Below are positions 44,122 to 53,739 of a DNA stretch of 64,000 nt, in pieces; the stretch's first letter is position 1; each line of letters starts with the position of its first letter. Source of the stretch: Nothopassalora personata (Eukaryota; Ascomycota; Dothideomycetes; Mycosphaerellales; Mycosphaerellaceae); NCBI GenBank assembly GCA_033816765.1, contig CM066293.1, positions 992,001 through 1,056,000 of the forward strand, read 5' to 3'. The position numbers and the translations under genes are program-made. Under the pieces are notes generated by a model. The model saw only the letters and a list, made by a program, of their open reading frames with translations, searched no databases and was not told where the DNA came from.

Positions 44122-45889
44122 TAAAGTCCGAGGTTTCTCTAAGATAGTACGAGAACCTTACTAATTTTATTAAATCCGGCTCTAGTAAGTTACCGGTAGG
44201 TTAAGCGCCGTAAATTAACCTACCCTTCTATTTCCCGACGCTTTTAATAGTTCTTAAAGGGTCTTGTACCTATCCGAGCTAACTAGGGCAGTAAACATAA
44301 CACTTTCACCTTTACGGCTAGTAATAGTCCCCTCCTATAAACCATTATCGTAGTTACGGGCAGTAAGTCGCACCTTACGGGCCTACGGACGTCCTAGGAT
44401 TGTTAGTAAGTTTAGATCCGAGGAGATGAACATGTCTACTTAGTAGTAAACCCTAAATACCTAAACATCTAAATTGCCTATAACACCTTTAAACTAGGCC
44501 CGCCCTCTAGCACCTCGAAAGGTAAGCTAAGTACTCGACATTACTAGTAACTTAAACCTATAAGCGTTCCTCTAGCCGATAATATTCACCTCGGAACCCT
44601 TATTAATTAGGCACCTAATCTAGTTCTTGTTTATCCTAAACTCCGCTACTACCTAAGGACTAGGGACTATAGTAAAGTTATTAAGGACACTAGAGAGCCC
44701 GATTTTCTTAACGTCCTTATATAGCTTAGTAGTAGGGACCGCATCTTTAGAGTAAAGTATAGTTAAATATACTCCGACATACTAGGCCTAACTATCTTCG
44801 TAGAAGACCTCCTTATTATACTTAGGTTTATCTTCGTAGGTAACTACTTATCTAGTACGAACCTTAGGGTTCTTTCCTATAAGGCGTCGTACTATAGCGA
44901 GCTTCTCCTAAAGAGCGGGGGTGTTAGTAATGTGACCGAAGAGGGTAGCCTCAAACTAGCGACTATATTGAAACTAATCCTAGGCATTTACATTAGGAAA
45001 CGTCGTCTAGAGGATCTAATTAATCTAGTAGATAATACCCTCTTCCTTTATAACCGGACTATTACTAGCTAAACTATATTGTCGGACGTAGTTATTAATC
45101 CTTATAGTCTTAGCATTCTATATACGCTTCCTTTATACAAAGGGGGCGTTTACGGGACTAATAGGTATATCCTTAGGCAGTCCTTTACTAGCATCGTTTC
45201 CTAGTTTATTTACTTAGGCATTATTTCCCCTTCCTAGGGTTACCCCAGATTTAGCTAATAATTAAGTTTCGCTTATTTAAGTACTAACTTCGTTAATTAT
45301 TTCAACCTCCTACTAGTTAATCTTAGCTTACCGGATCTCCTATTCTAATTAAAGGCGAACTTTCTTAGTAGCCTTAGCTCGGGCTCGTAGATCCTAGGCT
45401 AAGGACCGGGTCCTCGGGTACGGATTCTTTAGAATGCCTACGGGTACCTTCCCTTTTACTTTATTAGACTATATAGGATAGGTAGATACCTCGTTAAGTT
45501 TGCCTAAGTCGATCGCCTACTCCGCTTTACTTTCTCCGAATAAGACCTAATATATCCTAGTAGCCTTCTCCGTTTAGCTAGACCGTACGTCCTAAGGGCT
45601 ATACTCTATTAAATGTCAAAAGTTAGGAGGGGGCTTAGAATAATTAGGAGGCGTAACCTTTATTACCCTAGTATAGTCCCTACCTATCTATTACTTACGT
45701 AGTACGGGAATTTCATACTAGTTATTAAACTCGATCGGCCTATAATGTTCTTCGAGTAGAGGGAGTATATAGAGCAGTTTCGGTTTACTATAGTCCCTCC
45801 GAAAGTTAAACTTAGTAGGACGCGGATCGCCTTCTTTCCCTAGATACTACTAGTTGTTTAGGGCGAGGTATACGTAGCCCCGGGATATT

Positions 45890-45905
45890 AAGGACCTTAT
45901 CGCCC
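45890..45905 (-). other. Empty insertion site of the intact chromovirus
   Basis: Here the minus strand reads TAGGGCGATAAGGTCC with one GATAA and no element. At 22,541-22,552 and 29,693-29,700 the same sequence is split by the chromovirus with GATAA duplicated. Confidence 0.93.
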
Positions 45906-47393
45906 TACAATTGCTAGCCTAGTGCTTCGAACTACTATAGTTATAGTAATAACTATCTATCGCTTTAGACTATTCGCGATTCTAGGACGGGGGACGCTAC
46001 ATTACGTAAACCTACAGTTTAGTATCTAGGTCGTGCCTCTCCGGTTATATAGAGCGTTAATTCTCGCTCGGGTAGAAGGCACCCGCGTCCGCGACGCGAC
46101 CGCGCTAGTATGTACGTATGCTTATTTTAGCTACCTTCTAGATTAGGTTATTATTAATAACAGTCCTAGAGGTAGCCTTCTTAAGCGTGTTAATCTTAGG
46201 CTTAAGGCGCGGCATTTGCTTTACGACTAAGCGGTATAGCTAAGGTAAAGTAAGAGGGAAATCTATATATATAGCTTTCTATCCCTCCTTACTATCTACG
46301 ATGCTAGTAGCTTTATCGAGGATCCTCTAAAAGTCCCTAAACTTCTTAGGTTACTTTAGGTAAAGCCCGTAAGCCTTGTAGACTACTTTCGCGACTGCCT
46401 CTAGCAATCCCTAAAGGAGGAGGCGACTCCGGGAGCTATTATCTAAATCCTTAGGTTTAATTAGGTCACTTAAGGATATAAATAGGCGGATGAATTCCTT
46501 TATATCTTATTCTTCGGGCCTCTTGCCTTACTACGCCCTAATAATCTCCTTAAGATATTCCCGACTCCCTAACATCGAGTAGGCGTTAAACCTTAAGAAC
46601 TCTAATAAGAACGCCCTCCTAAAACGTGCCTTATTAGTAAACTACCTAGGCAGTGTTATAACTACGCGCCGGATAGTAGTTTCGCAATTGCGCTTAAACC
46701 TGTCCTAGAAATTATCCTTCTTAATAGATGCCCGAGGCGGATACTAGTCTATTAGGTCGCTAAACCGCTCCTAGAACTTAGTAGCATTAGTGCTATTAAA
46801 GAACGGATTCTTAGCACCTCCTAGAGGTAGGAAGCGAGGGCTAGCGTTTTCTATTACTACTACTAATCGTCTAAAGAGGGTAGTTATAGTATCTATTCTA
46901 ATTGTACTGTTCGTTCCTATACCTATACCTAATTTAGCGGCGCTAGTTCCGCTTCTCCCTTCTTTACTAGATTTAGGTGTTTGCCCTTCCTCCGATTCCT
47001 CTATCCCCTTATAAGAGACAGAATCCCTATAGACCCCTTCTATTTTCGTAGGGTTTATAGGCTATTCGTAGCCCCTACCTATGTCGGCAAAGGTACTAAG
47101 TTTTTCTAGTAATGTAGCCGTATCTATTGTTACGTAGTGCTTACTTTAGAATGTGCTAATACTAGTTATTACTTAATAGGACCTTATAACCGTAATTGTT
47201 ACTAAATACCTTAGACCTTAAGTGTTTTCGACCTTAGTCGACCTTAACCGTAAACCTTAACCTTAAACCTTAACCTTAAGTAATGACCTTAACCGTAAAC
47301 CTTAGACCTTAAACTGTAATTTTGACCTTATAAACTAGATGCTAATACGCTACCGGGTGTATACTTAACAACCCCCCTCATTAACTACTACAA

Positions 47394-47765
47394 TAATGTC
47401 TACTAACTACCCTATATAGGCCTGTCCGGGTTGTAGTAGTGTAGAGCGGCGCTTATGTAAGTAGAGGTATTTACCGGTCCCGGGACCGTGAAATTAGGTC
47501 ACGTGACGAGTAGCGCAGTAGCTAGATAAAACAAGAGGATTAGCGGACCTAAACCCCTATACCCTCTACTCGAGAGGTATAAATTAAATTGATGCCTTAA
47601 TGCTACGCTTACAATGCTTAGCTACGCATTATATATCTTAATAGCTATACTAGGTCCTACTAGCTTACCTAAATGTCTAATTAAACCTAAATGAAATTGG
47701 GGCAAGTTGGACCTAAGGGACGCCCCCTCTAAACCTAAGGTTAATATAACCCATTAGTCGTTAAT
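47394..47765 (-). repeat. E-family 5' LTR (copy X), inverted
   Basis: 372 bp, inverted relative to 20,668 and 39,327. The flank 47766-47770 (ACTAT) is the complement of ATAGT at 39699-39703. Confidence 0.87.
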
Positions 47766-50700
47766 ACTATCTAACGGCACTACGAGGAAATTATCTTAGA
47801 TGTTACTAACATAGCTAGTTATAATATCGTACTAGGTATGCCTTAGTTAAGAAAGTACAATCTAGTAATCGACTAGAGAAGAGGAGTACTTATATTTAGG
47901 GAATGCGACTACGTTATCGACATTTAGCCTACGTAGCGGTAGCGTTCGCTAGTAGATAAGGTAAAGAGATAGCTAAATAGGATATAGCTTACGCCGAATA
48001 GAAGGATAGAAGAACCACCTTCGACCGGGATAGACACTAGCGTAGGGCCGCCGGGTTACAAAGTTACTAGTAGTAATAGAAGTAACGTACTATCGAAGGA
48101 TACTAACATCTTAGAGTTAAGTATTCCTAAAGAGTATCGTAAGTAGTCGCGACTCTTTAAAGAGGAAAGAGGTAAGGATGCCTTACCTAAGCACTAACTA
48201 TAGGATTATAAGATAAACATTTAGCTAGGGAAAGAGCCTCTATAGGGACCCCTATATTAAATGTCTAAGAAAGAGCTATAGACCCTACGAGAATAGCTAA
48301 AGGAGAAGCTAGCTAAAGGATAGATAAGAAAATCCACCTTAAGTATAGGAACTCTATATATGTTCGTTCTAAAAGCAAACGGGAAGTTACGACTCGTATA
48401 AGACTATAGGAAGTTAAACGAGATTACGATTAAGAACCGATACCCGCTACCTAACGTCGAAGAAGCATAAGATAGATTAACCGGATTAGACTAGTACACG
48501 AAGATTAACCTACGAGATGCCTTCTACGCTATACGGATAGTAGAAGGAGAAGAATAGAAAACCGCTTTTAGAACAAGATACGGACTTTACAAATTCTTAG
48601 TTATACTAATAGGATTAACTAACGTACCCGCATCCTATTAGGACCTTATTAACGAAACACTTAGAGACCTACTCGACGTATGCGTTATCGCTTATATAGA
48701 CGATATATTAGTCTATACGAAAGGATCCCTTTAGAATTACATAAAGTAGGTCTAGGACGTATTTAAACGACTTACGCGTTTAGGATTTAAGACAGCACCC
48801 GAGAAATGCGGATTCTATAAGAAAGAAGTTAAATTCTTAGGCTTTATTATTAGTACTATAGGGATAACGATCGACCCTACGAAGACATAGTTAATTAGAG
48901 AATAGCTAGAACTAAAAACAGTTAAGGGCGTATAATTATTCATTAGACTAGCGAACTATAACCGGAAATTCATTAAGAACTACGTAAAGACAGTAGCACT
49001 AATAACGATGCTTATAAGAAAAGACGTTACCTAGAAATAGGGAAAGGAACAGATTAAAGCATTTAAGAAACTTAAGGAACAATACTCTTTAGCCCCTACG
49101 CTTCGACTATTCGATAGTAGTAAGGAAGTCTACATCGAGACCGATACGTCTAATATAGCAATAGGCGCGTATCTAATATAGACATACGACGGGTAGAGAC
49201 ACCTAGTAGCCTATTACTCCCGGAAAATGACTATAGCGGAACAGAACTACGACATCTATAATAAAGAGCTTCTAGCTATTATTGCTACTATACAATATTA
49301 GAGAGTATATGTCGAGGGCCTACCGAAGTTAACGATTCTTTCTAACTATAAGAATCTTACGTACTTTACGCCGACGAAGGAACTTACCTAAAGGCAAGCC
49401 CGCTAGTCGGAGCTACTAGGACAGTATAAGTTCGAAATTAAATATACTCTAGGAAGAGAGAACGGCCGCGCCGACGCGCTAAGTCAAAGAAGCGACTATA
49501 TAGAAGGAAAAGAACTAGTACAACATAAAGTACTAAAGATAAACCCCAACGGAAGTCTTAGCGCTAATATAAGAGAATTTAATAACATCGTACGGATATT
49601 AGGCGATAAGGACGAGCAATTCCCTATATCGTAAGGAAAATACTAGGTACTAAAGGATCGAGAAGAAGAATATATATGACAATATTACGACGGACTAACT
49701 TATAGACACCCTAGAACTTTAAAGACAATAGACCTAATATAACGTAGTTTCTCATTCCTATAGATAAGACTTAAGGTGTTACGCTACATTAAGCAATATA
49801 TACACTACTAACGAAATAAGGCTACGAGATATATAAAATACGGTTACCTATAGTTTAGGACACTACCAACGAAACTATAGGACGAAGTTATAATAGACTT
49901 TATTACGGAACTTCTACCGTTAAGAGACTAAGTTACGAAACAACTATACGACATAATACTAGTTATAGTTAATAGACTTATAAAATACGCATACTTCATT
50001 CCTACATTAGAGACATATAATATAGAGTAGCTCGGATACCTCGTACTAGATAGACTTATCCGGTACTACGGATTCCCTTAAGCGTTTATAACGGATAGAG
50101 ATAAGTTATTTACATCGAACTACTAGAAGACGCTTATAGAAACGATCGGAATTAAACATAAGCTATTAATAGCATATTATCCGGAGATAGACGGACAAAC
50201 CGAAAGGATGAATTAAACACTCGAGCAATACCTACGATACTATATTAACTACGTATAAGACAACTAGGTTTCATTACTACTAATAGCGTAGATTGTACTA
50301 AATAACTATAAATTAGAGACAACTTTAACGACACTATTTTATACGAACTTTAGAAAAGATTCTAACCTATTTAGAACACCTAGATCTTACCTATAAGCCG
50401 AAAGAGCAATCGTAACGACGGATACTCTTAAGGAAGTATATAAAGAAACACGTAAGGCGATCGAAGATGTATAATAAAAACTGTCTTAATAACGGTAGGA
50501 CATAAGAAAAATAGCACCTCTACTAAAAGAGGGGGATAAGGTCTATCTCCTTACGAAAAACCTAAGAATAAGAAGATAGACTAAGAAACTAGATTACGTT
50601 AAGGTCGGACCATTTTTCATCGACTAAGCTATAGGACTAGTTAACTACCGTCTACGGCTACTACCTAACGTAAGAATCTACCTAGTCTTCTATATCTCTA

Positions 50701-50930
50701 AGTTAGAACCCGTAGACGCCGAAACACCCTACTAGGAAAGCTTCTATTTCGAGCTAGAAGTAGAAAACGAATTTAAAGTCAAAAGAATCCTAGATAAGAA
50801 AGGTTAGCAATACCTTATTAAGTAGAAAGGATACGATAATTTAAAAAATACCTAGGAACTAAAAGAAAATCTGCACAACTATTAGTAAAAAATCTAGGAA
50901 TACTACAAAACTAAAAAACGGCCAGCCGAC
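47766..50930 (+). pseudogene. Element C pol remnant (chromovirus)
   Basis: Visible blocks are protease tail YNIVLGMP, RT with AYIDDILVYT near 48,690 (YIDD intact), and RNase H ETDTSNIAIGAYL near 49,140. Integrase has DFITELLP and FITDRDKLFTS near 49,900-50,115 and EIDGQTERMN near 50,185. A chromodomain-like end (VKRILDKKG, IKQKGYDNL with the stop restored) is at about 50,780-50,860. Stops are at Gln/Trp positions. It resembles chromodomain Gypsy elements of other ascomycetes. Confidence 0.87.
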
Positions 50931-50963
50931 TAAGCTACCGACTAGCGACTAGTCGGCCGGGAA

Positions 50964-51039
50964 TAGCTAAGGAGGGAATCGAACCTATAAACTCCCTTCC
51001 GAATAGCGGAACGACGCTCTACTATAAAGCTACCTAACT
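50964..51039 (-). tRNA. tRNA-like relic between C pol and its antisense ORF (pseudogene)
   Basis: A 76-nt minus-strand segment has a perfect B box (GGTTCGATTCC) and an A-box-like TAGCTTTATAGTAGAGC. Acceptor halves AGTTAGG and CTTAGCT pair in all seven positions (two G-T wobbles), with A as discriminator. The D stem pairs. The anticodon arm forms TTCCG/CGGAA around CTATT, one position off a standard arm, and the T stem is broken, so identity cannot be read. Changes such as CAATGG to TATAG fit RIP. Likely a tRNA copy trapped in the element; probably not functional. Confidence 0.5.
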
Positions 51040-51091
51040 AATTAATAAGTGTAAGGGGAGACTTACAACTTATATCCCCTACTATAACGGG

Positions 51092-51577
51092 CTACCTAGT
51101 AGAACTAGAAGGGACGGAGAAGTTAATCGCGTTATTAACAAAGTCGATCGAGGACTATATAGTAGGAGAGAGGCTAATAGTCGTATCGGTAGTAGGATAA
51201 TCGACGTCCTTAATCTCTCTAGAGGCCTCTATTTCGGCCTCTAGATACTACGCTTTCTTACGCGCGCGCTCCTCCGCTTAGCGAAGTATTACCTTATCCC
51301 GCATTAACCGTGCTAAGATCTCCGTAAGCTCCTCCTTATCCTTTTCGACCTTTTTCCGGTACTCCTCCCGAGTCCTATTAAGAGACTCCTAGGATAGGTT
51401 TATATACTTACGCCCGCGACGAACACACTCTAAACACCGAAGCCGAAAGTTGCCTTCTATAGCGATATAGGATAACCCGTTAAAAAAGCAATAGTTATAC
51501 GCGAGATCTACTAGACGACCGTGTTCGTTAATTTCCTTAGTAAGCCGGAGACGATTTTTAGAAGACGAAGAAGACAT
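51092..51577 (-). pseudogene. Antisense Cys-rich accessory ORF of element C
   Basis: On the strand opposite pol, from ATG 51577 to TAG 51092-51094, the frame gives about 161 codons with four internal stops at Trp/Gln-type positions. The start MSSSSSKNRLRLTKEI is followed by YNYCFFNGLSYIAIEG and RLRCLECVRRGRKYIN. This leaves a CX2C plus further Cys positions, some turned to Tyr as RIP does with TGT. The second half is a charged coiled coil (EEYRKKVEKDKEELTEIL, AEERARKKA). I infer an original small zinc-binding or DNA-binding-like protein. It is not part of the normal gag-pol set. No function is known to me. Confidence 0.6.
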
Positions 51578-51654
51578 CGTTATAGGCCGCGAAGAGGGGA
51601 CAGTATATTATCTTATATAAGCTTCGGGACGAAGCTAGGCTAGAAGGGGGATAG

Positions 51655-51994
51655 TATTACGGATCGGATTAGGCTACGACGGCACGCCTAACTATTAGCT
51701 ATAGAGATTACGTGCGCCGTACAAGATTACTTGCTTACTAGCGACTTAGTAATTCACGATTACTCGCTCACTAGCGACTTAGTAATTCGAGATTACTCGC
51801 TTACTAGTAATTAAATAATTAAGACTAAAGACTAGTAATGTCTCCTTTATGTTTAGGAACGCTAAAAACCCTTACGGTTTAGAGGCGTTTAACTTACTAT
51901 TTAATATTACTGTTTAGAATACACTATAACCTAACCTCTACCTTACTACTACTTAGTCTTTACGAGACAAGACAGCTACTGCTTTATTACTCTC
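51655..51994 (+). repeat. 3' LTR of element C, first part
   Basis: Starts TATTACGG after the purine tract and matches the 5' LTR at 41984-42442. It is interrupted at 51,994 by element F; the remaining 91 bp are at 58801-58891. Confidence 0.87.
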
Positions 51995-52191
51995 TATTAA
52001 GGGGATGTCGTAATGTATAGCACGCCTACGACCTACTAGTCGTAGATGAACTAATTCTTGCCTTTTATTTAAGACGCATCGCGCGTCGTAAGGTGTACTT
52101 ATACGTGTTACGTGCGGCTTAGTAGCCGGTCGCGACCGCATATTACATATAAGGCTAAATGTAAGGGTTAGCTACTAGGCTACCCCTTACA
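51995..52191 (-). repeat. 3' LTR of element F
   Basis: 197 bp, RIP-mutated. Compared with the clean solo LTR at 53401-53597 its changes are CpA to TpA or TpG to TpA. Confidence 0.92.
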
Positions 52192-52742
52192 ATTACCTCC
52201 TCTCCCGTACGAGCTGTTCTTAGCTCGCTAGTTACTACGTAGAGGTTCCTATGTACTTCTAGAACTATAGTTGCTATACGGCCTATATGCGGGTTACGTA
52301 CGTGTCGTTATGTAGGTATAGGTAAGTAAGGCTTAGTTACTATACCGACGTAGCTAGTTAGGGGCATAAAACTCTAGCCTAACCTAGCCCTTTCTTAGCA
52401 CGCTCCCTAGCTTATTACCTTCGCTACACTACTACTACGCACCCGTACCGTACTATTATCGTAAGCGCCTCGCTAGTATTATTATTATTATCATGTCTAC
52501 CGTACCCTCCCCGCTACCGTTCTCCGGCCGCTCCGCCTCCTCTAGTAGTACTAGTAGCGATAGTACTACTAGTACCGTAGAAGACGAGCGCCGCTAGGCG
52601 GCTCTAGTACGCGACGCCCCTAGAACGCCTAGTGGTCGTAAGCGACTAGTATCACCCTCGTAGCTACTAACGCCCTCGCTAGCTACTAAGCTCTCGTAGA
52701 GAATTAATATATACATACGGTGCCTCCCGTACTTCGTTAGGG

Positions 52743-52792
52743 GTAAGTCTCTACGCGCGTCGCCTACGATTCGTATACTAACTACTTACTAG
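52743..52792 (+). other. Apparent intron 1 of the F antisense gene
   Basis: 50 bp with donor GTAAGT, branch site TACTAAC and acceptor CTTACTAG. Removing it joins two different reading frames that both look coding. Confidence 0.6.
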
Positions 52793-53046
52793 ACGAGGCC
52801 GATAACTGTAATAGTGTTACTACCGGCGAGCTCCTAAAGAAGTGTAGCCGCTATAGGCGTAGTAAACATAGCTACGTGCCTAATACTAGCTACGCTATCG
52901 CCTCGCTAGTGAGCCGCCTACGCGCCGCGCGGTCCTAGCGCGACTTCCTTACGGCCATGATAGGCTAGGCGCCTATAGACCTCTAGTAGTAGGAGCTAGT
53001 AGAGCAGATCCGCCTATGTGCCTAGCTAGGTAACGACATTACGGAG

Positions 53047-53137
53047 GTAAGTCGCTACTTCGCTCGTGCGAGTCGACTGCTACTCGCGGGAGAGGGCTCT
53101 AGTACGTCCCCTATACTTCGGCTGACCCTTTCTATAG
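53047..53137 (+). other. Apparent intron 2 of the F antisense gene
   Basis: 91 bp from GTAAGT to TATAG with a CTGAC branch-like site. Exons 1 and 2 total exactly 168 codons, so it falls between codons. Confidence 0.5.
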
Positions 53138-53400
53138 GCTATTAGGCAGTTCAATGCCTATAAGTATAAGCGTGCCGGGGAGACCCGTATACGTGCCTCC
53201 GCCGCCGCCGCTACTACTGCCGCCGCCCCCGCTGCCGAAGCCCTCGCGCTCTAGTAGGAGTAGAACCGCGCCCTTAATAGGCTATTTAAACTCGGCCGCG
53301 CCGTGAGTCGTATATTCCTCGTATACGTGTACCCTACTAACCGTAGTCCTAGTTCCTATAGGCGTAGAACATTAATACTACCGCCGCCGACTAGGCGTTC

Positions 53401-53597
53401 TGTTAAGGGGATGTCGCAATGTATAGCACGCCCACGACCTGCCAGTCGTAGATGAACTTATTCTTGCCTTTTGTTCAAGACGCATCGCGCGTCGCAAGGT
53501 GTACTCATGCGTGTCACGTGCGGCTTGGCAGCCGGTCGCGACCGCATGTCACATGCAAGGCCACATGTAGGGGTTAGCCACTGGGCTGCCCCTTACA
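53401..53597 (-). repeat. Solo LTR of family F, not RIP-mutated
   Basis: 197 bp with intact TGTTAAGG...CCTTACA ends and TSD CGTTC at 53396-53400 and 53598-53602. It keeps CpA and TpG (for example CACGCCCACGACCTGCC), unlike the two LTRs of F itself. It interrupts the antisense gene. The strand is given to match F; a solo LTR has no coding to prove it. Confidence 0.93.
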
Positions 53598-53739
53598 CGT
53601 TCCTACCTAAGTTACTACGTAACAACAACTAAGGCGCTCGCCTTATACGCTACTCGCGGGCTCCTCGCCTACTACTACTCTACGTAGCCCCTAGTAGGCG
53701 CGCTACTCTTTAGCTTTTATTTTGTTTATAGTTAAGAAA

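Larger units (their letters stand above)
42443..47393 (-). mobile_element. E-family 5' half, inverted copy (leader, gag, protease, RT)
   Basis: Reverse complement of 21,037-33,157 without the young insertion: leader repeats, Gag (near 46,800), protease, palindrome (44096-44121), three 21-bp units and RT. It ends exactly where element C is inserted (CCCTC). In all stretches I compared between about 21,190 and 33,150 the two copies differ by only one base (C/T near 21,433), although both are RIP-mutated. Confidence 0.85.
47766..51994 (+). mobile_element. Element C, right part (pol, accessory region, start of 3' LTR)
   Basis: Plus-strand continuation of element C after the X insertion: rest of protease, RT, RNase H, integrase, chromodomain, a tRNA-like relic, an antisense ORF, purine tract (AGAAGGGGGATAG at about 51,642) and the first 340 bp of the 3' LTR, where element F interrupts it. 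Confidence 0.87.
52493..53735 (+). pseudogene. Antisense Cys-rich accessory gene of element F, with two introns
   Basis: Opposite in strand to F pol and located between pol and the 3' LTR. Exon 1 (52493-52742) begins MSTVPSPLPFSGRSASSSS. Intron 1 (52743-52792, 50 bp) has GTAAGT, TACTAAC and a TAG acceptor. Exon 2 (52793-53046) carries DEADNCNSVTTGELLKKCSR then YRRSKHSYVP. Intron 2 (53047-53137) has GTAAGT and CTGAC. Exon 3 (53138-53400) reads AIRQFNAYKYKRAGE, an Ala-rich run and QNRALNRLFKLG, is split by the solo LTR and resumes at 53603. The frame stays open through all joins except at RIP-type TAG/TAA (stop at 53685 or 53733). The Cys spacing CX2[C]X6[C] (brackets: Cys changed to Tyr) matches the C-element antisense ORF. 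Function unknown. Confidence 0.62.
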
